From Acidimicrobiaceae bacterium (GTDB taxonomy: Bacteria > Actinomycetota > Acidimicrobiia > Acidimicrobiales > RAAP-2), in NCBI GenBank assembly GCA_003164095.1, contig PLRX01000064.1, forward strand, positions 1 through 32,100: a stretch of DNA of 32,100 nucleotides. Direction: 5' to 3'. Below, one piece after another: positions 23,474 to 30,800 of this stretch. The position numbers and the translations under genes are program-made. Each line of letters opens with the position of its first letter. The stretch's first letter is position 1. The notes under the pieces were generated by a model that was given only the letters and a program-made list of their open reading frames with translations, searched no databases and had not been told where the DNA came from.

Positions 23474-25253
23474 AGAGTGCGTCGGGCGCCGTCGTGTAGA
23501 CGGCGACGAGCCACCACTGCCCGTGGGACGGCGTCGGAGTGAAGCTCGTCGGCCGGAGTGTGAACTCCGTCACCCCGCCCGGTGCTACGGGGTCCTGGCC
23601 CCGGACGACATCCGACCGCCAGAATGCGGTCGGATGGCCGCCGCCGTAGGAGACCATGAACCGGGGGGTCAGCGCGTGGTCCGCCGTGTTGTGCACGGAC
23701 ACGTCGATGTGGCCGAACCATTGGCCCCCGTCGACGGTGGGCGTGCCGAGCGCGGTCACACCGTCCACGGTCACCCCCAGAGGCGCCGATGTGAGGGCCA
23801 CCACGACCAGTGCGATCGCGCCGAGGACCGGTATCGCCACGGCCAGCCGGGACGTCCACGGACGCCGCTCGGCCCACGCCGAGGGCACCGCGTCGACCGG
23901 GCCCGTCGGGTCGGTCGTGGCGGCCGCCCCGACGGTGGCGATGCTGGCGGCGGCCACGAGGGCGGCGGGCACGAAGTCGGTCAGGTAGTTTGCCAGGCTC
24001 CGGTCGGGCAGGAACAGGACCAGGGGGACGAGGAACAGCCACGCCCGGCGCAGCCGGGGCTCCCACAGTGCGAAGACGACGAGCAGGGCGACCAGGGCGA
24101 CACCGGCGGCGGCCGACATCCACGGCAGGACCACGCCGCCGGTCAGGCCATGGAGAGCCAGGGCCACGACACCCTGACCGTCAGCCACCAACGGGTCGAC
24201 CATCGGTAGGAACGTGCCCTTGAGCCAGGCCGACGGCGCCCACAGCAGGAACGGCAGGTTCACCAGGAGGAAGGTGCCGAGCACGATGGTGCCGTACCGG
24301 ATGGCGGCGCCCACTCCGCCCCACATGCCGCCACGACCGGCCCGACGGGACTCCCAGGCCACTCCGATCAGGAGGAACGGCACGCAGAACCAAGGCGTCT
24401 GCTTGATCGAGCAGGCGATGCCGAGGCTCACCGGCCCGATCCAGGCCGGAAGCCATGTCGTGGCCCGTGCCGGCCATCGGTCCCACCGCCAGATGGCGAT
24501 GACCAGGAAGGGCACGAACAACGCGTCGGTGCCGCCGCTGGAGAACGGCCCGGCGAACACCCCGGTCAGCAGCAGCGTCGGGGCCAGCCACCGGAGCGCT
24601 GACGGGAGCATGCAGAAGATGAGGACGGCGGTGAGCAGCCAGGCCGCCAGGTCCACCCAGTCGCTGACCATGTGGGTGAGCCCGAGGGCCATGATCGGCG
24701 CCTGGAGCAGGAAGGACCCCGCCGGGTAGGACGCGGCGAGCGTGTGGGCGCCGTCGACCTGATAGGTCCAGAAGTCGGCCGCCGGGTGGAGCAGGCGGGC
24801 CGCTCCCGCCATCGACGACGTGTACGGGTCGTGTCCGTCCAACAGCAGTCGGGTGGCCACCTGGTTGAAGGCGGCCGAGTCGGTCGAGTAGTAGTGGCGA
24901 CTGTGGATGTCCGTCCCCTGGACAACTGCCACCGTGACCAGGCTGACCCCCAGTCCGGCCCACTGCAGCGCAGTCGACACCGGGTGCCGGTCGGTCCACA
25001 CCAGCACCGAGCCGATGAGGGCGACCAGGGCCAGCAGCGGCGCGAGCACGGCGGCCCATGCCCCTGACGACCATGAGCCCCAGTAGCCCAGACCCGCGGC
25101 GAGGACACCCAGCCAGACGACCGACCAGGTGCACTGCTGGACGAGCTGGAGGGTGCGGTCGGCGCCGGGCACGGCTCCGTCCACGGTGGTGGCCACCGGC
25201 CCGCGGGCCGGCCCCTCGTCGGATGCAGGTTCCGGCGGTGCGTCGAGGATCAC
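23427..25253 (-). CDS. GT-C fold membrane glycosyltransferase with C-terminal extracytoplasmic domain
   Basis: A 608-residue membrane protein. After about 45 hydrophilic residues it has roughly twelve membrane segments up to about residue 500. The first outer loop carries STDSAAFNQVATRLLLDGHDPYT, the acidic/PY pattern of GT-C enzymes, and IACSIKQTPWFCVPFLLIGV resembles the K-Q-x-P motif of GT39/GT87-like families. The last ~115 residues (VTVDGVTALGTPTVDGGQWF onward, then GGVTEFTLRP) look like a beta-sandwich outside the membrane. I cannot place it in a numbered family. GTG at 25253 overlaps the stop of the next gene upstream as GTGA. Its 3' end overlaps the convergent GT87 gene by 47 bases. 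Confidence 0.75.
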   Translation of the reverse strand: MILDAPPEPASDEGPARGPVATTVDGAVPGADRTLQLVQQCTWSVVWLGVLAAGLGYWGSWSSGAWAAVLAPLLALVALIGSVLVWTDRHPVSTALQWAGLGVSLVTVAVVQGTDIHSRHYYSTDSAAFNQVATRLLLDGHDPYTSSMAGAARLLHPAADFWTYQVDGAHTLAASYPAGSFLLQAPIMALGLTHMVSDWVDLAAWLLTAVLIFCMLPSALRWLAPTLLLTGVFAGPFSSGGTDALFVPFLVIAIWRWDRWPARATTWLPAWIGPVSLGIACSIKQTPWFCVPFLLIGVAWESRRAGRGGMWGGVGAAIRYGTIVLGTFLLVNLPFLLWAPSAWLKGTFLPMVDPLVADGQGVVALALHGLTGGVVLPWMSAAAGVALVALLVVFALWEPRLRRAWLFLVPLVLFLPDRSLANYLTDFVPAALVAAASIATVGAAATTDPTGPVDAVPSAWAERRPWTSRLAVAIPVLGAIALVVVALTSAPLGVTVDGVTALGTPTVDGGQWFGHIDVSVHNTADHALTPRFMVSYGGGHPTAFWRSDVVRGQDPVAPGGVTEFTLRPTSFTPTPSHGQWWLVAVYTTAPDALSTSPLQQWRLGVVGH

Positions 25254-26542
25254 GGGAACACCGCCCGCGAGCCGAGCTCCAGCGCGGTGAACCCGAGCAG
25301 CAGGACGGCGGAGACCGCCACCAACCACCGGTGGGTCCGGCCGTCGTAGCGGGTGCCGAGGGCGATCACGATCGGGAAGGCCAGCATCAGGAAGCGGGGG
25401 CGCAGCCCGACGGGCTGGGAGACGGCGGCCGACCCCAGCGCGCAGATGCCGTAGAGCAGGACCGCCATGGGCTGGTGCTCCCTCACCATGAGCACTACAC
25501 CGACGACGGCGGCCACGGTGCCGAAGAACAGGATCTGGCCGGTCAGGGTGGGCGACACCGGATTGTGCAGGAAGGCCCACACGATCCGGAACGGATAGAC
25601 GAACGAGGGGTAGCTCTTCCAGCCGCCCCGCTCGGTCAGTCGCCAGGCGTTCAGGGTGCCGGAATGGCGGTCGAGGTAGGCCATGTAGGCGAGGAAGCCC
25701 AGCGGGGCGAGGAGCGGCGCCACGAGCGGACCGAGCCGGCGGTCCTTCACCACCGAGCGCCCGGCGCACCAGACGCAGCTGACCACGAAGGCCAGGGCCA
25801 CCGGCGAGGCCGCAGTTGCCACCGCACCCAGCAGGCCGGCCAGCCACCAGCGGCGGTCGAGCAGGGCGATGAGCCCGATCGACACGCAGGTGATCACGAT
25901 GCCCTCGGAGTACGCCAGGCTGAAGACGAAGGTGCCCGGGAACACGGCAAAGAGCAGAGCCGCCCGCAGGCCTGCAGCGTCGCCGCCTAATCGGCGGGCG
26001 AGCCGGCCCACCCCGTAGACGGCGGTCGCCCCGGTGGCGGCACTCAGGACGAGCGCCGAATAGCCCGCCGGAAGCCCGGTGAGATCGATGCCTCGTACGA
26101 GCAGGGGGAAGAGGGGGAAGAACGCGACCGGGTTGGCCACCACGTGCCCGTTCGTCATGGGCAGGTGGGCCGGGTACCCGTGGTGGACCGCCCGCAGGAA
26201 CCAGGCCCCGTCCCAGATGTCGAGGTCGTAGAGGAGGCTGTTGTGGGTGAACAGGTTGGCCACGGCCACCAGTGCGACCGTCACCACCCGGATGCCGGCG
26301 TAGACGAGCAGGGCCGTGCGGGGGAACCACCGCCCCGAGGACGCATGGGCCACCTGCACCTGGTCGCCCGTCGGTTCCCGGACGCGCTCCCCCACCGGGC
26401 CCTCGGGCGTAGCCGTCACGGGTGCGACCACTGATTGCAGCACAGTGGGCGCTGAGGACAGGTCGTCCGCGCCCGCGGACCGGGATGCCATCCGGCCCGC
26501 CGTACGGGTAGGGGCCCGCTCGGGGGTGGCCTCAGATGGCAC
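25250..26542 (-). CDS. PIG-V-like GT-C mannosyltransferase (2)
   Basis: A 430-residue GT-C membrane protein with the PIG-V loop DIWDGAWFLRAVHHGYP and FFPLFPLLVRGIDL, then YSEGIVITCVSIGLIALLDRR and APLGFLAYMAYLDRHSGT. It is a paralogue of the trpS-linked gene 20809–22044, with the same order of motifs. About 70 hydrophilic residues precede the first membrane segment. I choose GTG at 26542 because GGGAGG lies seven bases upstream; GTG at 26575 and ATG at 26491 are in frame but have poorer sites. It overlaps the end of the MptB-like gene by 11 bases and is coupled (GTGA) to the next GT-C gene. Confidence 0.8.
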   Translation of the reverse strand: MPSEATPERAPTRTAGRMASRSAGADDLSSAPTVLQSVVAPVTATPEGPVGERVREPTGDQVQVAHASSGRWFPRTALLVYAGIRVVTVALVAVANLFTHNSLLYDLDIWDGAWFLRAVHHGYPAHLPMTNGHVVANPVAFFPLFPLLVRGIDLTGLPAGYSALVLSAATGATAVYGVGRLARRLGGDAAGLRAALLFAVFPGTFVFSLAYSEGIVITCVSIGLIALLDRRWWLAGLLGAVATAASPVALAFVVSCVWCAGRSVVKDRRLGPLVAPLLAPLGFLAYMAYLDRHSGTLNAWRLTERGGWKSYPSFVYPFRIVWAFLHNPVSPTLTGQILFFGTVAAVVGVVLMVREHQPMAVLLYGICALGSAAVSQPVGLRPRFLMLAFPIVIALGTRYDGRTHRWLVAVSAVLLLGFTALELGSRAVFP

Positions 26543-28028
26543 CGGCCGGCCTCCCGAGTGCGTCGCGCCAGGCACCGGACGCCACGAACCAGACCCCGGC
26601 CCCGACCAGTAGTGGTCCGACGACCCAATAGTCGCCGCCGTTCAGCAGCGGCGTGCCCCCGGCGCCGACCACCAGCATGGCCAGGGCCGCAACCACGGCC
26701 ACCGCCTTCGACCGCTGCGCCGAGGACGCGGCCAGCACGGCCACCCCCCACATCAGGTACCACGGCCACAGGGTCGGGCTCAGGACCACGAAGAGCAGCA
26801 GGGCCAGCCCGCAGAGTCGGATCGGGTCGCGACCGCGGACGTGGAAGACCATCCACAGGATCCCGGCCACGGCGGCCACCGCGCCGAGCCCCTGGAGCAC
26901 GGAGATCCCGTTCGACACCGAGACCGGCAGGCCGAGTGCGTGGAGGAGGGCCCCGACGAACGAGCCGACCGACACCACCGGGGTGATCAGCACCTTGAGC
27001 TCGGTCGGCACGTGGAGGGCCGTGGGGCCGAGCCACGTCCACCCCAGTCCGGCCCCGACGGTCACAGCCACCACCACCAGGACGGTGATGGCGGCCGACT
27101 CGGCGATGACCCGCCACCGGGAGGCGCGGTCCAGCCGGGTGCATCGGTCGGCGACGAGGAACACGATGCCGGCCCCGGCCGGCAGTTTGATGGTCGCGCC
27201 CAGTGCGCACAGCGCCACACCCCATCGCAGCCAGTTGCCGGTCCCGAGGGCCAGACCGGCCAGCATGAGGCCCACCATGAGGGCGTCGTTGTGGCCGGAG
27301 GAGACGAAGCTGAACAGGGCGAGGGGGCTGAGGACGCCGAGCCACAGGGCGAGTCCGGCGTCGTTGCCGTACCGCCGGGCCAGCGGGGGTAGGGACACCA
27401 TCATGAGGGCCACACCCACCAGCTCCAGGACCCGGAAGACCAGGATCTGCGCGACCAGCGACGTACCGCCGATCTCGGCGGCGACCCGACCGGTCGAGAC
27501 GAACAGCGGCCCGTAGGGCGAGGCGGTGTTGCGCCAGACCGTGGCGATCGACGAGAGCACGTTGCCGGGGCCGAGGGCCGTCGGGGCCACGAGGTAGGGG
27601 TTGAAGCCCTGGTGGGCGAGCTGGCCCTGGGCGACGTAGCTGTAGAGGTCACGGCTGAACAGCGGTGCGCCGAGGAGGAACGGCAGGCCCCACAGGCCGA
27701 GGACCAGCCATGCGGTCGGCACGGACAGGCGTCCCCGGTAGGCGTGGGTCCCGACGCCCACCCACGCGGCCAGGAGGACCGCCACCGAGGTGTAGAAGGC
27801 GAGGTGGGCACCGATGGCGGTGCCGATCGGGACGGTGAACCACCACCGGTCGCCGGCCGGGTGCGGGATGGCGCCGATGCCGCTGCCGGTGACGACCATG
27901 GCCACCGCACCGACCACGCCCACCGCGATCCACAGTGGCAACGGGCCGACACCGGTCCCCAGCGGCGTCGTGTTCGCGCTGGTGTCCACTCCTGTCCCGC
28001 TCCCTCGGGTCGGCTCCGCCACGGTCAT
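26532..28028 (-). CDS. mptB: Polyprenol-phosphomannose-dependent alpha-1,6-mannosyltransferase (MptA/MptB type)
   Basis: A 498-residue GT-C membrane enzyme, about 13 segments. The first large outer loop shows FSRDLYSYVAQGQLAHQGF with the catalytic RD pair, followed by NPYLVAP, WRNTASPYGPLFV, FVSSGHNDALMVGLMLAG and LSPTLWPWYLMWGVA, the signature order of MptA/MptB, which build the alpha-1,6-mannan core of lipomannan in Corynebacteriales. ATG at 28028. Whether it is MptA or MptB cannot be told by eye. TAGCGT at 28061–28056 is a possible −10 box 27 bases upstream. It heads a three-gene set of membrane glycosyltransferases, and the presence outside Corynebacteriales implies a mannan-type lipoglycan in this organism. 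Confidence 0.88.
   Translation of the reverse strand: MTVAEPTRGSGTGVDTSANTTPLGTGVGPLPLWIAVGVVGAVAMVVTGSGIGAIPHPAGDRWWFTVPIGTAIGAHLAFYTSVAVLLAAWVGVGTHAYRGRLSVPTAWLVLGLWGLPFLLGAPLFSRDLYSYVAQGQLAHQGFNPYLVAPTALGPGNVLSSIATVWRNTASPYGPLFVSTGRVAAEIGGTSLVAQILVFRVLELVGVALMMVSLPPLARRYGNDAGLALWLGVLSPLALFSFVSSGHNDALMVGLMLAGLALGTGNWLRWGVALCALGATIKLPAGAGIVFLVADRCTRLDRASRWRVIAESAAITVLVVVAVTVGAGLGWTWLGPTALHVPTELKVLITPVVSVGSFVGALLHALGLPVSVSNGISVLQGLGAVAAVAGILWMVFHVRGRDPIRLCGLALLLFVVLSPTLWPWYLMWGVAVLAASSAQRSKAVAVVAALAMLVVGAGGTPLLNGGDYWVVGPLLVGAGVWFVASGAWRDALGRPAGAI
26549..26555 (-). promoter_or_regulatory. Ribosome binding site that decides the PIG-V-like (2) start
   Basis: GGGAGG on the minus strand lies seven bases before the GTG at 26542 and favours it over two other in-frame starts. 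Confidence 0.5.
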
Positions 28029-28128
28029 CGCCCGCCGGTCGGGCCGGCTGTGGCAACGCTACCCCGCGGGTCCCGGCGAGACACGGCGCCGACGTCGGGG
28101 CGTGTGTGTCGCCCGGAGGCGGTCGGCC

Positions 28129-28896
28129 TCATCCGGCCAGTGCGGTCACCCACCGCTGGTAGAGGTGGTTGACGAGGTCGGACCAGGCGCCACGGAACAC
28201 CAGGATGAGCAGGAAGGGCAGGAACATGAGGAACGGCTGCAGGTTCCAGTACCCCGGGAGCAGGCGGGCAGGCAGCAGGCGCTCGAGGATGGCCGCCCCA
28301 TCGAGCGGCGGGCACGGGATGAGGTTGAACACGCCCAGCATGATGTTGGCGAACCCGCCGATGAGCAGGACCTGGTCGAGCAGGTTCAACTGGGTGAAGA
28401 ACACCACCTCGTGGAGTGCGGTCCGCCCGCCGGACGCCACGAAGCAGACCCCCAGGACCGCGGCCAGGGCGAAGTTGATGAACGGACCGACCAGCGACAC
28501 GAACACGATGTGGTTCCGGGGGCTGCGCAGGTTTGCCGGGTTGACCGGGACGGGCTTGGCCCATCCGTAGGCACCCAGACCCGACAGCGAGAGCACGGCC
28601 GGGACCAGGAGCGTGCCGATCGGGTCGATGTGGCGCAGCGGGTTGAGGTTGAGGCGTCCGGCCCGCTTGGCCGTGCTGTCGCCGAAGGCCAGGGCCACCG
28701 CCCCGTGGCTGATCTCGTGGATGATGATCGAGGGGACCAGGACCAGGAAGTAGATGAGCTGGGCGCTGCTGATGCGGTGCGAGGCAGCGACCACGATGCC
28801 CAGCACGACCACCACGGCGACGATGATCAGCGTCCGCTGGTCCACCGGCAGCCGTCGTCGGCCCGCGCCCGACCCCCCGGACCCCCAGGGCGTCAC
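28129..28896 (-). CDS. Site-2 protease family (M50B) membrane metalloprotease
   Basis: A 255-residue intramembrane zinc protease with about six membrane segments. The zinc motif HEISH is at 60–64 (His60, Glu61, His64), and the third ligand region NLIPCPPLDG puts Asp199 after Asn191. This is the compact group without a PDZ domain, like SpoIVFB and related proteins. It would cleave a membrane-bound substrate near or within the membrane; the substrate is unknown. GTG at 28896 lies 13 bases after the dksA/traR-like gene, so they share a transcript. The hydrophilic N-terminus is basic (AGRRRLP). Confidence 0.92.
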   Translation of the reverse strand: MTPWGSGGSGAGRRRLPVDQRTLIIVAVVVVLGIVVAASHRISSAQLIYFLVLVPSIIIHEISHGAVALAFGDSTAKRAGRLNLNPLRHIDPIGTLLVPAVLSLSGLGAYGWAKPVPVNPANLRSPRNHIVFVSLVGPFINFALAAVLGVCFVASGGRTALHEVVFFTQLNLLDQVLLIGGFANIMLGVFNLIPCPPLDGAAILERLLPARLLPGYWNLQPFLMFLPFLLILVFRGAWSDLVNHLYQRWVTALAG

Positions 28897-28909
28897 CGTC
28901 CGCTCCCGG

Positions 28910-29263
28910 TCAGGACCGGTTGGCGTGGTCGATGCAGAAGCGTGTCGCGGGCATCGCCTCGAGGCGGGCCGGGTTGATGGTCACGCCACATGCCTCGCAC
29001 GTCCCGTAGTTGCCGTCATCGAGGCGCAGGATGGCCGCGTGGACCTCCTCGAGGGCGTCCTTCAGCTTGCCGGCCAGTGCCTCGGCCTCGCCCCGCTCGG
29101 CCGTGACCTGGCTGGTGTCGGCGAAATTGGCGTCGTACTCGAGCCCGGTCTTGCCGTCGTCGAACCCGAGCTCGGACAGCTCGGCATCGAGCTGGGCCTG
29201 CTCGAGCTGCAGCAGGTTCCGGTAGTCGCTGGCTGGGGCATCGGTAGGGGCATCGCTCGGCAT
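28910..29263 (-). CDS. DksA/TraR family zinc-finger protein
   Basis: A 117-residue protein of the TraR/DksA family. Residues 12–85 form a helical coiled-coil with acidic residues, followed by the zinc finger CEACGVTINPARLEAMP, with Cys89, Cys92, Cys110 and His113 in place of the usual fourth Cys. Relatives act on RNA polymerase (DksA) or bind other partners. ATG at 29263 with TAACAT seven bases before it and no Shine-Dalgarno points to a leaderless mRNA of its own. That −10 box lies across the stop codon of the upstream xerD. Confidence 0.88.
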   Translation of the reverse strand: MPSDAPTDAPASDYRNLLQLEQAQLDAELSELGFDDGKTGLEYDANFADTSQVTAERGEAEALAGKLKDALEEVHAAILRLDDGNYGTCEACGVTINPARLEAMPATRFCIDHANRS

Positions 29264-29270
29264 CCCGGCA

Positions 29271-29276
29271 ATGTTA
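29271..29276 (-). promoter_or_regulatory. −10 box of the dksA/traR-like gene, across the xerD stop
   Basis: TAACAT (29276–29271, minus strand) ends seven bases before the ATG at 29263; its first three bases, TAA, are the stop codon of xerD. Confidence 0.5.
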
Positions 29277-30206
29277 CCCGTCCCCGACCCCACCGGCCCG
29301 CGGATGGGCACGCTGGTACGACGCCCGCAGGTGGTCCTGACTGAGACGCGTGTACAGCTGGGTGGTGGCGATGGACACGTGCCCGAGCACCTCCTGGACG
29401 ACCCGGATGTCGGCCCCGTGGGCCAGCATGTGACTGGCGCAGGAGTGCCGCAGGACGTGCGGACTGACGACATCGCCGAGGCCGACCCGCTCCGCGCGCG
29501 CCTGGACGGCGGCCCATGCCCCCTGACGCGACAGCCGGGCGCCCCGGACGTTGAGGAAGACCGCCTCGGCGTCGCCACGTCGGGCGAACTGGTGGGGGGT
29601 CATCCTCGGTCGCCCGGAAGGACCGAGCCAGCGGTCGAGCGCCTCCCTGGCGGGACGGCCGATCGGCACCAGCCGCTCCTTGGCCCCCTTGCCGAACACC
29701 CGCAGCATGCCGTCGTCGCCCGTGAGGTCGAGCAGCGACAGGCCGACGACCTCGCTGATGCGGGCACCGGAGCCGTAGAGGACCTCGAGCAGGGCCCGGT
29801 CCCGCAGGTCCACGGGGTCGGTCCCGTCGACCGAGTCGAGCAGGCGCAGCACCTGGTCCTCGTCGAGTGCCTTGGGGAGCCTCCGGGGCAGCTTGGGCGA
29901 CCGCACATCGGCCGTGGGGTCGGCGGCGATGGTCCCCTCCCCCACCCAGAACCGGTAGAGGCCGCGCAGTGCGGTGGTGGCCCGGGCCAGCGACGCCGGG
30001 TTCCTCCCCTCGGCACGAAGGGCCGCCAGGTGGCGCTCCAGGTCGCCAGGATCGGCCGACAGCACCGCGACGCCCTCAGCGGCCGCCCAGGCCTCGTAGG
30101 TGGCGATGTCGCGGCGGTACGCCGTCAGGGTGTTGCGCGAGCGGCCCTTCTCGACGGCCAACCAGGAGAGGTACTCCTCGGCGTCGGACGACAGGGCCTG
30201 GGCCAC
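29274..30206 (-). CDS. xerD: Tyrosine recombinase XerD
   Basis: A 310-residue tyrosine recombinase that resolves chromosome dimers at the dif site with a XerC partner. An N-terminal SAM-like core-binding domain covers about 1–100 (EEYLSWLAVEKGRSRNTLTAYRRD). The catalytic residues are all present: Arg149 (GARISE), Lys173 (FGKGAKER), His250 and Arg253 (PHVLRHS), His276 (LGHVSIATTQ) and Tyr285 (YTRLS). GTG at 30206 is six bases after the NUDIX gene's stop. The position after pyrG and a NUDIX gene is the standard actinobacterial place for xerD. No integrase-like neighbours exist, so it is the housekeeping recombinase. Confidence 0.95.
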   Translation of the reverse strand: MAQALSSDAEEYLSWLAVEKGRSRNTLTAYRRDIATYEAWAAAEGVAVLSADPGDLERHLAALRAEGRNPASLARATTALRGLYRFWVGEGTIAADPTADVRSPKLPRRLPKALDEDQVLRLLDSVDGTDPVDLRDRALLEVLYGSGARISEVVGLSLLDLTGDDGMLRVFGKGAKERLVPIGRPAREALDRWLGPSGRPRMTPHQFARRGDAEAVFLNVRGARLSRQGAWAAVQARAERVGLGDVVSPHVLRHSCASHMLAHGADIRVVQEVLGHVSIATTQLYTRLSQDHLRASYQRAHPRAGGVGDG

Positions 30207-30212
30207 GGCGCC

Positions 30213-30800
30213 TCAGTGGTGGGTGGACCGGCGGCGCACGGCGAGACCGACCCCGAGGATGGTCGAGGCGTCGATGACGGCCCCGTCGTCGACCATGGCG
30301 TCGAACCGGTCGAGGGGCACCTCGATGACCTCCATGAACCGCTCCTCTGCTCCCTGGCGGTCCGACGGCACGGAGTGGAGCCCGGTGGCCAGGTAGATGT
30401 TGGTGTACTCGTCGCAGAAGCCGGGGGTGATCACGGTCCGGGTCAGTAGTTCGAGGTGGTCGGCCCGCAGGCCGACCTCCTCGGCCAGCTCCCGGTGGGC
30501 CGTCTCCTCGAAGGGCTCGCCGTCGACGTCGCAGGTGCCGGCCGGGATCTCGAGCAGCCACCGGTCGACGGCCGGGCGGTACTGGTGGACCAGCACGACG
30601 GCGTCGGCCTCCGTGACTGCCACGACGGCCACCGCACCCGGGTGGCGCACGATGTCCCGCTCGAACGTGGCGCCGTCCGGGTCGCGGAAGGTCGCCCGCT
30701 GGACCCGGATGAACCAGCCCTGGTGGACGGTCTCCTCGCCGGTCGGGGTGAAGACGGGCAGGTCGTGGCCGGGCGTGCCCCCGACCTCAGCCGACGGCAC
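30213..30800 (-). CDS. NUDIX hydrolase, ADP-ribose pyrophosphatase type
   Basis: A 195-residue NUDIX hydrolase. The NUDIX box covers about 88–111 (G, then E and REL-x-EE-x-GL). One extra residue in the first loop (GTCDVDGE) matches actinobacterial ADP-ribose pyrophosphatases such as the one of Mycobacterium tuberculosis. The following [17 protein letters not shown] also fits that group. It would hydrolyse ADP-ribose to AMP and ribose 5-phosphate. GTG at 30800 overlaps the end of pyrG by 14 bases, and xerD follows six bases later. Confidence 0.92.
   Translation of the reverse strand: MPSAEVGGTPGHDLPVFTPTGEETVHQGWFIRVQRATFRDPDGATFERDIVRHPGAVAVVAVTEADAVVLVHQYRPAVDRWLLEIPAGTCDVDGEPFEETAHRELAEEVGLRADHLELLTRTVITPGFCDEYTNIYLATGLHSVPSDRQGAEERFMEVIEVPLDRFDAMVDDGAVIDASTILGVGLAVRRRSTHH

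Noticed and set aside
25254-26330. 359-codon N-terminal extension of the unassigned GT-C protein
   Set aside because: It overlaps the PIG-V-like gene in another frame, has no membrane pattern, and the GTGA junction at 25253 marks the start.
29274-30206. xerD as the integrase of an inserted element
   Set aside because: It stands in the conserved pyrG–NUDIX–xerD order, with no tRNA, att-like repeat or phage gene nearby.
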